From positions 7,827,760 through 7,891,759 of the forward strand of contig CM055106.1 in the NCBI GenBank assembly GCA_029204225.1: a stretch of DNA of 64,000 nucleotides, given 5' to 3'. The translations under genes and the position numbers were made by a program. Source of the DNA: Diphasiastrum complanatum (Eukaryota; Streptophyta; Lycopodiopsida; Lycopodiales; Lycopodiaceae). Shown here in pieces: positions 1 through 9,674 of this stretch (within the stretch, counting starts at the first letter, position 1; each line of letters opens with the position of its first letter). The notes beneath the pieces are model-generated. The model was given only the letters and a program-made list of their open reading frames with translations. It made no database searches and was not told the DNA's origin.

Positions 1-658
1 CTTGGAGCTTTTGGGTTCTTCCACGTAGGACAAATTGTTGTGTTTTTCTTGTTTGCCTTGAGGCTGCTTGTTCCTCGGATTCTGGTAGCAGTCCATAGCT
101 TCATGACCTTTCTTGTGGCAATGGATACATTCGACCTTCGGGTTCAGCCAACACGTATCGACTGTGTGGCCTTCTCGCTTACATCTCATGCATGTTTTCT
201 TTTCGCCATCTTTTTGTCTTGGCTTGCTTTCGTTCTTCCATTTGCCTTTGGTGACTCCATCTGCTGATCTCGATCTTGATTTCGGTCTAACTCCCTCTTA
301 GGCTTGAACAGTTTCTTCGACTTCGATTACTGCTTTTTCGAGAGTCATATGTGGGTCTTTGGCTAGCAATGTTCCGGTAGTTTGGAAGGATCTTGGTAAA
401 GCTTGTAGCAAGTAGATGAGTTGCTTCTCTACTAAGACTGCATTGTCTTCTCCGTCGTTGTGTAACGGAAGGAACATATACATCCTTCTGATAAAGGATG
501 TGAGGTCTTTGCCATCCCATCGTAGGTTCGTTAGCTGGTCTTTGAGAGGCATTATCTGGCTTCATGACTTTGTCTGGAACCTGGTAAGCAATGCATCCCA
601 CATCTCTCTTGAGTTAGAGAGTGTCGTGAGGTCAAGCATTAGGCTATCTTCAATGGAT
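1..658 (-). pseudogene. Ty1/Copia gag, 3' portion, split by an LTR element
   Basis: Read on the minus strand, this is the middle and C-terminal part of a Copia Gag (UBN2-type) protein. The frame from 658 to about 298 carries the Gag core (REMWDALLTRF, then VEKQLIYLLQALPRSF). Between about 220 and 60 there are two CCHC zinc knuckles, CMRCKREGHTVDTC and CIHCHKKGHEAMDC, both with the full CX2CX4HX4C spacing. Two in-frame stops, near 562 and 298, break it. The frame runs off the window at base 1. At 658 it is cut by the LTR that begins at 659; the missing N-terminal part lies at 5335-5553 in the opposite orientation. Gag packages the retrotransposon RNA in virus-like particles. The family assignment is certain; the element is dead. 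Confidence 0.9.
654..658. repeat. Target-site duplication, left copy (TGGAT)
   Basis: TGGAT immediately precedes the 5' LTR at 659. Its reverse complement ATCCA lies at 5549-5553, directly before the inverted LTR end at 5554. Both copies sit at the break in the same gag gene, as expected for a 5-bp Copia insertion duplication later separated by an inversion. Confidence 0.75.
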
Positions 659-1292
659 CGTGAAGAGTTGCCAAAAATTGGCAATCTAGGTGTAAATTTT
701 GTACATAATTGGGTTTCACACATGTATGGCCAAAATGCCACGTGGAAACCCACTCCTAATGTAGGTTAGGTCAAGTCAAGAGAGTTGGTCATGTCTATTT
801 GGTGGTCATCCCTACTTTATAGGACCTACACCTAAGTTTAAGGTGAAAATTTGACCAACTAGCTACCTACCAAGCATAACTCTAGGATCTAGGCTAGGGT
901 TTCATTTTAGGGAAAGAAGAGTGAGTTAATTTCCTTATTACATGCTGGAAATCCGCTCCCATAGTGAGAAGATAGAATATTTTTGGAGCTCATTGGCAAT
1001 CTCAAGCTAGTTCACTATGTACATTGAGTTTTTGTGATCCAAATGAAACCAAATCAATTTATACTTGTTTCTCAGGTTGAAGGCCGTACTAAAGCTTGTA
1101 GTACACACGTGTGGGCTCGAATTTTAATGTTGATCAATGCTTTTGATTGTTAATGCTTGTTGTTTGTCAAATTGCCAATCTAGATCAACTTTTTTGTGTC
1201 TAGTTTTTTTATAGATTGTTAAGCAAGCATCCAATCACTCTTGTGGATCTTTTGTAGATCTATTTATGGTCCTAAAGTACAGTACTTTCACA
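659..1292 (+). repeat. 5' LTR of the non-autonomous Copia element
   Basis: It aligns with the 3' LTR start at 4418 and the LTR at 52407 (TGTGAAGAATTGCC at the start of both). Here the first base is mutated, giving CGTGAAGAG. It ends AGTACTTTCACA, an imperfect inverted repeat of the start, directly before the PBS. Relative to the 52407 copy it lacks a short internal segment near 950. Confidence 0.88.
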
Positions 1293-1304
1293 TGGTATCA
1301 GAGC
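1293..1304 (+). other. Primer-binding site (initiator Met tRNA type)
   Basis: TGGTATCAGAGC follows the LTR without a gap. It is complementary to the 3' end of plant initiator-Met tRNA, the usual Copia primer. Confidence 0.92.
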
Positions 1305-1732
1305 CAAGTACAAGATCATAAGGCAATGATCAAAATCAAATCCATTTTTAGCAAGTTTTGGTGCTAAAAACTAGTATTGAGAGGGCAAGCTAGAATCTTG
1401 ATTTTGGTGAGGAGATTTGATCCCAAACTTGTTAGGGGGTTCAAATCCGTACTGTCCACATGTGTGGGCACCTCTGAACCTGCATTTAATGCATGGTATT
1501 CATTTGATCCAAAGAAATTCAATTTGTGAGCTTTTGATGTAATTTTTGGTGGAAATCTTAGGATAAGCTACCAAGATTGAGTGCCATTGATTAGATTTGA
1601 CATAGGGTCATGAGATCTAATTGATCTAGGCTGAAATAAGGTCCTCTAAACGTGTTTTACAGGTCTTGAAAGTACATAAAAAAGTGTGAGGGAGATTTAG
1701 TCATGTTTTTGTCCAAAATAGCCAAAATTGCA

Positions 1733-2078
1733 AGATTTGATTGTAAGTAGATTTCACATCATCTTATCTTCATTCCAACTTTGTGAGGGAGTGCTAGAAC
1801 TGATATTATAAGTCCATTTGTTGGATTAGAAATCTAATTTGAGTGAAACACTACAAGAAAGAGACCTTAGTGAGTTTCTAGAGACAATCAAATCCATTTC
1901 TTGGCAAGATTTGTGGGAAGTAGTTTTCACTTCATCTTATCTTCATTATAGCTTTGTGAGAGAGTGATAGAATTGTGATTATAAGTCCATTTGTTGGATT
2001 AGAAATCAAATTTGAGTGAAACATTGCAAGTGTGAGACCTTTGTGAGTTTCAAGTTCAATCAAATCTATTTCTTGTTT
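1733..2078 (+). repeat. 173-bp tandem duplication in the element leader
   Basis: Bases 1733-1905 and 1906-2078 are imperfect direct copies at an offset of 173 bp. Both contain AAGTCCATTTGTTGGATTAG and TGAGTGAAACA. The duplication lies between PBS and gag start, in the untranslated leader where packaging signals of LTR elements usually lie. Confidence 0.85.
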
Positions 2079-2096
2079 GTAGAAGTCACTAGTAAG

Positions 2097-2891
2097 ATGG
2101 GATCTGCTGGAGCATACCTTCTAGAAGCTAGTGAGAGATTGAATTCTACAAATTATGCTATTTGGAAGGTTAGGATGGAGTCACTCTTGGTGCTCCAAGA
2201 CCTTTATGAGTTTCTGATTGAAGATGAAGATGAACCTCTAGGTGCACAAGATTTAGCTAGATACAAGAAGGGATCTAGGCTTGCACTTCATTGTGTGAAG
2301 ATGAATGTGAGCAATGATTGTACTAGTGCTAAAGAGGCTTGGGAGTCTTTAAAATCAATCTATGAATCTAGTAACACTTCGAGGGTTCTCATGCTTAGAA
2401 ATCAAATTTTGCAAAGCATGAAGAGAAGTGATGAGAGTGCACAGGATTATGTACTCAGAATCAAGTATCTAAATAGGGAGTTGGCTTCCATTGGAGAGAA
2501 GATTCATGATGGAGAGCTTGTACAATTTGTACTTAATGGTCTAGGAGATGACTTTGCAAATTTGGTCCAAAGTTTTGTCATCCAAGACACTTTGCCAACT
2601 ATAGAAAAACTTCATAGTGTATTAGTGGTTGAAGAGTGTAGGATGCTCCATGCAAAATCTAGGATGATTTCCTTGTCTTTGCAAGATGGTGATGAGAAAG
2701 CCAATTTCTCATTCAAGGGCAAAAAGAAGACCAATGGAAAGAATAAGCATCCAAAGGAGGCCAAAGAAGAGGATGATGCATCAAACTCAAAGGACAAGTC
2801 AAAGCAAAAATGCTTTTTTTGTGGAAAGAAGGGGCATTATGCATCTGAATGCTACAAGAGGCTAAGAGCACAAGTGGAGGAGGACAAATAA
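2097..2891 (+). CDS. Copia Gag polyprotein
   Basis: The ATG at 2097 opens a Gag of about 264 residues; upstream in-frame ATG triplets fall in the leader. The N-terminal half has the Copia pattern NYAIWKVRMESLL, followed by the Gag core with SLKSIYESS and MLRNQILQSMKRS. A lysine-rich linker precedes one zinc knuckle, CFFCGKKGHYASEC, near residue 245, with intact CCHC spacing. The frame ends at TAA 2889-2891, but the same frame continues open through an acidic linker into the protease at 2940. The stop is therefore either a CAA-to-TAA mutation in a gag-pro fusion or a readthrough point. Gag would form the particle and bind element RNA. Family certain; activity unknown. Confidence 0.85.
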   Translation: MGSAGAYLLEASERLNSTNYAIWKVRMESLLVLQDLYEFLIEDEDEPLGAQDLARYKKGSRLALHCVKMNVSNDCTSAKEAWESLKSIYESSNTSRVLMLRNQILQSMKRSDESAQDYVLRIKYLNRELASIGEKIHDGELVQFVLNGLGDDFANLVQSFVIQDTLPTIEKLHSVLVVEECRMLHAKSRMISLSLQDGDEKANFSFKGKKKTNGKNKHPKEAKEEDDASNSKDKSKQKCFFCGKKGHYASECYKRLRAQVEEDK

Positions 2892-2939
2892 GGAAACCTT
2901 GCAAAGGAGGAGGAGGAGGATGAAGTAGATGTATTCTTT

Positions 2940-3371
2940 ATGGCATCTACATCCTCACCAACAAGCAATAGCAATTCAAGAGACAATTGGTGGATCGACA
3001 ATAGGGCTAGCTCCCACATGTCTTGTGAAAAGGAATTTTTCTCAACCTTACACTCTTTCAATGATGTTAAAAAGTTTGTCTTTACTGCAAATGATGAAGA
3101 GTGCAGGATAGATGGTGTTGGCACCATCTCTTTGTGTCTAGAATCCTCAAATTGCATGGATTTCAAAAATGTCCTTTATGTACCATCAATCAGCAAGAAT
3201 ATGCTTAGTGTTGGTCTACTCTTAGAAAGTGATTTGGATGTCCACTTTAAGCATGGTGTTTGTTTCATCTTGAAGAATGATGTTTGCATTGCAAAGGGAT
3301 TTAAACATGGAAGATTGTTTAAGTTGGAAACTAGTGTTGCTTTTGAAAGAATGAGCTTGGCAAAGGAGTAG
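2940..3371 (+). pseudogene. Copia aspartic protease region with altered active site
   Basis: This continues the gag frame after one stop. It has the retropepsin pattern of Copia Pol: WWIDNRASSHMS, then FTANDEECRIDGVGTISL and the hallmark VLYVPSISKNMLSVG. The catalytic triplet should be Asp-Ser-Gly; here the aspartate is kept but the next two residues are Asn-Arg, which would be expected to disable it. The frame ends at 3371 just after the gag-pre-integrase-like stretch (GRLFKLET). No integrase HHCC or DDE core follows, so pol was deleted early in this family or in this copy. Confidence 0.8.
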
Positions 3372-3463
3372 ATCACTCAAGAGGAGATCTTGGAAAGTGT
3401 GATCTTGCTTGCATTGAGGAGGAGCATCAAAAGGAGGAAGATCTTGAGGATCAGCCTCAAAGC

Positions 3464-4279
3464 ATGAGAGTTCCAAGGGAGTCCTCAATGACAATGGCCG
3501 AGTCATCAAATTGCATGCAAATTGTCCATTCAAGTGTGCATCTTGCAAGGGTGGTGAGCATTGGAGAGTCTACTATCTTTGAATACTTTTTGGAAAGTAT
3601 TAGTAGACATGAGGTGACTTGTTTTTTACCTTTAAGATTCATGGTGTTTATTACTTTGTATGACAAGACAATGAAATGGGATGCTTTGAAATCTACATTT
3701 GTTGTTGATAAAGCAATTTCATTGGATAACTATTTTTGTAATAGTTTGAATAGAGTCATAAAAGATGAAACATCATTTTCTTTGGAAATCTTTGTGTCCA
3801 CATGCTTTGAGCATGATCATTCCAATGTAAGGACCAAATATCATCCTATTTCAATGATAGGAATAATGGTAGTGTTTTGTTCTTCAAGTAGAGATTGTAG
3901 AATCTACTTGTCTTCCATCAAAGAAGTTGTCAATGGTGGAAATGTGATCTTTCAAGAGTGGAAGATTTGTAAACTTGAAGAAGCACCTTTGGATCAACAA
4001 CTTATTCAATTCATTGATGTTTTGGAGTCAAGTCAAGTGGAGGATCAAGCTCAAGACTCGAGGACTCCAAGAAGAACCTTGAATATCAAGATGGAGCCAT
4101 CTAGGCTCAATCATATGGATCAAGCAAGGCAAGTTGTCTTTGGCAACATTGTGTATGCACTTAATAGTTTAATTGATGTATCTTCAAGTGCACATGATGC
4201 CTTGGAATCCATGTCTTGGCTACATGTATATAGACACATTTGTGGAACATCTTGTAAGGGATCCTTTAAGAGGTGGTGA
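3464..4279 (+). pseudogene. Tail frame of the element (integrase C-terminus-like remnant)
   Basis: This 271-codon open frame ends about 140 bp before the 3' LTR. Its second half has a near-identical partner at 51821-52198 (shared EVVNGG, VIFQEWKICK, APLDQ, SSQVE, RTPRRTL, MEPSRLNHMD). The string CRIY...EVV...VIFQE followed by RTPRR...PSRL resembles the stretch between the Copia integrase C-terminus and the start of reverse transcriptase, so I read it as a collapsed pol remnant. The first half (3464-3830) matches nothing I recognise. No RT motif (YVDD) is seen. An alternative is a family-specific accessory protein, since the frame stays open in two diverged copies. Confidence 0.5.
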
Positions 4280-4417
4280 AAGATCCTTCATGGACATCAT
4301 TCTCTATTGGAGTCTCAAGAGTTCCTTGTTTGTAGCTGGATTTTCTAGACAATTCTAAAATCATTCATTCATCTAGCAAGAGAGTTGTAGATAGATCAAG
4401 CTAAATTTGAGCATGAG

Positions 4418-4772
4418 TGTGAAGAATTGCCAAAAATTGGCAAATCTAGCTTGATCAAAAACCATGAAGAGTGTAAATTTTATACATAATTGGGTTCCAC
4501 ACATGTATGGCCAAAATGCCACGTGGCAACCCACTCCTAATCTAGGTTAGGTCAAGTCAAGAGAGTTGGTCATGTCTATTTGGTGGTCATCCCTACTTTA
4601 TAGGACCTACACCTAGGTTTAAGGTGAAAATTTGACCAACTAGCTACCTACTAAGCATAACTCTAGGATCTAGGCTAGGGTTTCATTTTAGGGTAAGAAG
4701 AGTGAGTAACCTCCTTATTACATGCTGGAAATCCACCTAACTTCAAGAAGGAAGTCGAATTTGCTATGTATT
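4418..4772 (+). repeat. 3' LTR, 5' part only (cut by inversion)
   Basis: It starts TGTGAAGAATTGCC and follows the 5' LTR and the 52407 LTR through GCTATGTATT at about 4772. The sequence then switches to an unrelated LTR. The missing 3' part of this LTR appears inverted at 5554-5883. Confidence 0.82.
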
Positions 4773-5152
4773 AGAGTCCGCTAGTAAGCGAGACCGTCTG
4801 ATATAGTTCGTGAGAGACATAGTATCTCTTACGTCGACGCACTACGTGGGTTTGTTACACATCGCTCTAGAAATATCATTGATAATACAGTATTTGTAAT
4901 GCACATGTTGTTTTATCTGGAATGATCTCGAATGTTTTGATGTCTAATCATTGTCTGCATACATTCAGTTGTTTGTCCTTATTTCGCACATTGGCTCATT
5001 CTTGTTGAATGCTTAAACAAATTTAAGAAAGTAGGTCAACAGTGTTTGTCTACATTCTGGAAGATTGTAGATCTGATCTTAAAGGCAGTAGCCATCAATC
5101 AGAGTCTCTGAGTACAATGAACATGATTGTTTCGTGCTAAGATACGTATCAG
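4773..5152 (+). repeat. Fragment of the host Copia element's LTR (inverted segment)
   Basis: The sequence ends at a primer-binding site at 5153 that leads into the gag start at 5335, so it is probably the 3' part of that element's 5' LTR. Its left edge is the inversion breakpoint. I see no second copy in the window, so the LTR call rests on position only. Confidence 0.5.
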
Positions 5153-5200
5153 TGGTATCAGAGCAATAGAGGTTTGTGCTCTTGACAGTGGTATCAGAGC
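5153..5200 (+). other. Two primer-binding sites 36 bp apart
   Basis: TGGTATCAGAGC occurs exactly at 5153-5164 and again at 5189-5200, both followed by a purine-rich start of the internal region. The first is taken as the functional PBS; the second looks like a short duplication. Confidence 0.8.
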
Positions 5201-5334
5201 CGATAATGGCTTCAAAGCAGATTGGAGCTTATTACAACAAGAGCCTATCAAATCTCTGAAGTCTATCAGATCCAAGGAGATCACACATTCAGAAAAAGGA
5301 GCCAGAAACAAGCTGAAGAATACAGTTCACAACG

Positions 5335-5553
5335 ATGGCGTCTATAAGCAGCATACAGTCGAAGATCTGCACCATCCTTGACTCATTCAGGTCTAACTTC
5401 CTAGAATGGAAGGTAAAGACATCTCTCATCTTAAAGGGAGAAAACTTATGGCCCTGGGTGGACGGCACCGAAGAGATGCCTACGACCACCGACAAAGAGC
5501 TACGAGAATGGAACAAAGGAACAATAAGGCAGTAGCCATCTTATCCTCATCCA
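5335..5553 (+). pseudogene. Copia gag N-terminal part, other half of the gag at 1-658
   Basis: The ATG at 5335 starts a Copia Gag N-terminus with the typical NFLEWKVKTSLILKG and a following WVDGT. A one-base frameshift near 5515 moves the frame to NKAVAILSSSM, which ends at ATCCA (5549-5553). The gag at 658 resumes on the minus strand with SIEDSLMLDL, the natural continuation of this Gag pattern. The two halves are now in opposite orientation, which requires an inversion after the split. Confidence 0.8.
5549..5553. repeat. Target-site duplication, right copy (ATCCA)
   Basis: Reverse complement of the TGGAT at 654-658, adjacent to the LTR terminus TGTGAAAGTACTG that begins at 5554. Confidence 0.75.
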
Positions 5554-5883
5554 TGTGAAAGTACTGTACTTTAGGACCATAAATGGATCTACAAAAGATC
5601 CACAAGAGCGATTGGATGCTTGCTTAACAATCTATCAAAAAACTAGACACAAAAAAGTTGATCTAGATTGGCAATTTGACAAACAACAAGCATTAACAAT
5701 CAAAAGAATTGATCAACATTGAAATCTGAGCCCACACGTGTGTACTACAGGCTGTAGTACGGCCTTCAACCTGAGAAACAAGTAGAAATTGATTTGGTTT
5801 CATTTGGATCACAAAAACTCAATGTACATAGTGAACTAGCTTGAGATTGCCAATGAGCTCCAAAAATATTCTATCTTCTCATT
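5554..5883 (-). repeat. Inverted 3' part of the non-autonomous element's LTR
   Basis: This is the reverse complement of about 965-1292, from the LTR terminus (TGTGAAAGTACTGTACTTTAGG here) to GAGAAGATAG at 5883. It supplies the piece missing from the truncated 3' LTR at 4418-4772; only some 15 bp are lost between them. Confidence 0.85.
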
Positions 5884-7179
5884 GGCTGGCAATTCTATGC
5901 CTAGCTCACATTGGTGCTCAACCAATATGATGTTCAGCCAATTCTCTCATGTTTGATCTGTTTACATGGATAGAGAGAAAAAGGTTTAAGTTAATCAATG
6001 ATTACAAGAACGGCTGGTTGAGCACGTTCTAACGGCACTCAGTTTGTCGTCGCCATTTTTCGTGGAGGTGGTACTCCTGGTACTTGGCTTGATCTCTTTT
6101 GTACTTGGAGCGTGAGGATCCGTCGTCTTTCGGTCTTTGGGTGTTTTGAGCTTCGTGGTTTCGTGTCTTCCTTCGGCCTTTGGCTTCCCTTCGAGGTCCT
6201 TCGGACTTCAAAATTTGGATCTTTGTCTTCGAGTCTTCGTTCGTTTGACCTTCGTGTCTTGCTTCGGTGAAACTGTTATGTAGTGGTTATGGTCAGGGGC
6301 GGTTACTGCCTATCGACAGTTCCTTTGTATTTCTGCATATACAAAGGCATGTTGGTCCTTTCCGTGCATCTCCGCAGACACAAACTCGAAAGCTATCAGA
6401 GCTTTGTGGCTAGAAACATTAAGTTTCTTCAGTGCCTAGCTTCATCAATAGAGTTATTTGCATCAACACTCGCGCTTTCACTATCATCCACGCTTTTAAT
6501 ATTTCAGCATCTCTTAACTTATTTAAAACATTATTGATTATGTTAAATAGAACAACATTGTATTGATAGTCTTTTCTCTCAACTCAAAGAGCCAAGGTAT
6601 CTCAATCTATAATTTTGGAATGGTAAGAAATAGAAAAGGCTATTGAAATCGTGTCTTTTACTTCTATCTAGAAAGCCTTGGGATCTAGTCAACTAGCTTC
6701 ACTAAAAGGCATGATCAAAACAAATGATTTATAAGAATTTGAGGTGGGAAATGGAGGACATTAAAAAAATCTCTAATTCTTAACACTAGAAGAAATTGTT
6801 GAGTATATTACATTACTAATTGTGTTTCGAGGTAATTTTGCATGGACCATGGAAGACAACAAAGGGATACCCAACCATCTTGAAGAACATCGAATTGAAT
6901 CAAAGTAAGGTGATGTACATGCCCAACAAAAGAAGTATTGATTAAATCGACCAAGATACTCTTTGATAATAAAAGTATAAATAGAGAGGTATCTGCAAGC
7001 AGGGATTATCTATTGAATGCTTAGCAATAAATGAGTATCACCTATTGTGTTTATTTCAAAAAAGCAAATTGAAAATTTTGAGTTTGTCAAAATTCTAGGA
7101 GATTGGATAACAACAAAGAAAGTTCATCATTCGTTTTCTTTTAGTGACTCAATCTTAGACTAGTTAGCCAGTTAGTATC
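5884..7179. other. Intergenic, no gene seen
   Basis: 5990-6290 is richer in G and C with many CTTCG and CGAAG words and may be the rest of the host Copia LTR on the minus strand, beyond the inversion breakpoint. The remainder to 7179 is AT-rich with no supported frame or RNA. Confidence 0.4.
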
Positions 7180-7400
7180 ATTACATTTTCCTAGACCAAT
7201 TTCTAGAATACAATCAAATATCAATCAGATTTACTTTACAACTGATTAAAGTATGTTCAACCTATACATAATGCCTTTTGGACTTTACAATGTCTCCGTC
7301 ACATTCAAAAGAATGATGACCATAATCTCAAAAGATTTTCTAAGAGTTTTATCGGAAACATTTGTTGAGAATTTTCACGTATGGCAAGTTCATGGAATAA
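7180..7400 (+). pseudogene. Ty3/Gypsy reverse transcriptase scrap
   Basis: A frame from 7281 reads MPFGLYNVSVTFKRMM, the Gypsy RT motif that is normally MPFGL-x-NAPATFQRMM. About 20 residues follow that resemble the approach to the catalytic Asp-Asp (LSETFVENFHVW), with both aspartates lost. Upstream, another frame gives FLDQFLEYNQI, matching the preceding RT block. A frameshift separates them. Confidence 0.65.
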
Positions 7401-7754
7401 CTAAGATAGATACTCTATAGTTGTCAATGCACATGTTTGCCATATCATCCAAAAATATGCTACTTTGTTAAGATTGGAGTACTTTCAAGCCATAGAAGCT
7501 AAGCAAGAGGACAAGAAACCAACTCTATACCTACAAGTAGTACATGTTAGAAGAGAGAGTAAGCCCTCTCGAGGAGAATTAGCGGGTGTCTCATCCAATG
7601 ACAACATTTGTAGACAATGTGCTGATACAATGTATTCATGTTTTGGTGATGGTTTGGCCCACAAAGATATGACCTAGTACCCAATTTTGAAAGTTGAAAC
7701 TTTGGTGATTTGTAATCATTAGTACACTCATTGAGAGGTAAAATACCATAAAAA
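7401..7754. other. Intergenic, no recognised feature
   Basis: A 70-codon open frame at 7465-7677 (AIEAKQEDKKPTLY near its start) matches no family I know. It may continue the surrounding retroelement debris. Confidence 0.3.
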
Positions 7755-7910
7755 GTGCAAAGATACAAGTCGATGTGGCAAATTTGGGAGATTCGGTCCT
7801 TAGGAAAGCAAGAAAATTGGGATGGCATTTCCAATTACACAATGTGGAAATTCAAGATGAAAAACAACTTGCAAGGAGCTTTAGCACCTTACAATACTGG
7901 AGAATCTACC
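7755..7910 (+). pseudogene. Copia gag N-terminal scrap
   Basis: The frame encodes KQENWDGISNYTMWKFKM followed by KNNLQ, the standard N-terminal block of Copia Gag (aspartate or glycine, then N-Y-x-x-W-K-x-x-M). Nothing further downstream continues the protein. Confidence 0.65.
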
Positions 7911-9674
7911 TCTGCTTTAATATCATGGGCTATTCAACTTGATTGGTGTTTGAGCTCCACATGACTAAATCTTGTGGCCATATTGGCATGCCATTGGCAT
8001 GACACTCTGCATGTGATATTTTTATCCATCCAAATAGTTTGAAAGAGTGTTTACATTGCAACTTAGCAGTTTTCATACATGCCCATTTATGTAGCTTTTT
8101 CATGTTGCAGGTTTTTTTCGAAGAGGTCTCTGTTGCAGTGGCTACTTATTCAGCATATTCAATATATTGTGATCATCTAGAAAGCATCCACATTTTGCCA
8201 CTAGATTTTGGGCATATACATTTTAACAGTCTTTTAATCACTTAAACCCTACAAACAGCAACATGTTTACAATTTTGTCAGAGATTGAAGAGAATGCATT
8301 TGTCAATAGGAAAGAGTCATAACATAATTAGGGCTCTCATTGATACTCCAGAATACTATAGGCTCATCTATTCATCTCTTAAAAACCACTTTGCTACATT
8401 GGTTCCATTATGAAGTCACTTGGTCACCAGCCAAATACCTCACAAGCATTGGGACAACACACCAATCCTAAGACTATATATGGGATGACTCTTTTGTCAT
8501 GTGGCAATTAATTTGATTAGGTACTTTCATCCTTTTAGGAGACTGATTTACAGTCATTCAAAAGGATGCATGCAATTTACCTCGGATCGATTCACCCATA
8601 TTCATAGGGTGCTCCTTTGTCTTTATTTTGTTTTCGATTATATTCATGTGATGCTCTATATGATTGTGTCCATAACTAAAAATAATTCACTGAAAGATCA
8701 GAATAGAATGGATAAGCTGGGTAACTGGGATATGTTGCAAAACATAAAGCTTTCATGAAAAATCCTTTTGATGCATGTCAAAAGATCAAATACATGAAAA
8801 ACTTAAGATCCTTAGCCCCAACCAAGTAGACATAATTGTCAATACAGCATAAATCCTATTCCTATTAGGACTGCATACAGGGAAGCAATAAAACATGCTA
8901 AACTTTCATGAAAAAATCTTTTGATGCATGTCAAAAGATCAAATACATGAAAAACTTAAGACCTTTGCTCTGACCAAGTAGACATGATTGTAAATACAAG
9001 ATTAATACTATTCTTACTAGGACAGCAAATAACAGTAAATGCCAACATTTTTGCACATGCATGTTGAGGTAAACCAACACTCATGTAGACAAATATCGAT
9101 CAAAACTTCGTGGCTGTTGATGCTGCCATGACGAACAACCTCCGTCCCTCCTTCCCTCTCAGTACTATGCTATTCAATATGGCAAAACAGAATTTGACTT
9201 CCAAGTTCCAAATAACATAGCTGGCACACTGTAAACCTCTCAAAAATACAATGTTCTGGTACAACTATAGCCATTAGTTACGATTAGATACCCAAATGTG
9301 CAAATAAGTTGTACAAAAAAACACTTATGAAAGAAAACGAACGAAACTGCAGTGCTTCATCTTGTGTAAAATTAGGTGCTACATAAGGAATAAAAATAGT
9401 CATGATGCACCTGAATTTCAATTTTGAGCATGGCATTCAGGAACTAATATAAATCTTGTTCCTAACTTTTAATTAAGATCCAAAGACGAGAATTATTTGT
9501 GAACTAACTGATAGATATTCATGTCGAATGAAGCTCTTGCAGCATGCCATGCCAATCCAGTATACTTCAGGAATTCATGAAACGTATGAAAGGTCACCGT
9601 TTCTCAATTTATACTCGATATTTATTGACACTTGAATTCCCCAAAATCTAAGTTTGCTGAGTGTGGATCAACTC
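7911..9674. other. Intergenic; includes the 3' flank of the WEB-family gene
   Basis: No supported gene. It contains the 153-bp direct repeat at 8740-9030. The last few hundred bases probably include the 3' UTR of the minus-strand gene ending at 9675; I see no decisive polyadenylation signal. Confidence 0.4.
8740..9030. repeat. Imperfect 153-bp direct repeat
   Basis: Bases from about 8740 and about 8894 share TTTCATGAAAAA, TTTTGATGCATGTCAAAAGA, AAATACATGAAAAACTTAAG and CCAAGTAGACAT in the same order at an offset of about 153 bp. The word TTTTGATGCATGTCAAAA is close to palindromic. Confidence 0.8.

Larger units (their letters stand above)
659..4772 (+). mobile_element. Non-autonomous Copia-like LTR element (gag-pro only)
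   Basis: The order is 5' LTR (659-1292), PBS (1293-1304), leader with a tandem duplication, gag (2097-2891), protease (2940-3371), a tail frame (3464-4279), then a truncated 3' LTR (4418-4772). No integrase core, reverse transcriptase or RNase H is present, so it could only move with enzymes supplied by another element. The protease DSG motif is altered. A second tail plus LTR of the same family lies at 51816-53019 and an inverted LTR piece at 5554-5883, so this family has at least three copies here. The element inserted in the Copia gag now split between 1-658 and 5335-5553. Confidence 0.85.

Noticed and set aside
1849-1860. CACTACAAGAAA, identical to a CACTA terminal repeat
   Set aside because: It lies inside the retrotransposon leader, and the other tandem copy has a diverged form at the same place (ACATTGCAAGTG). 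No paired inverted end was seen.
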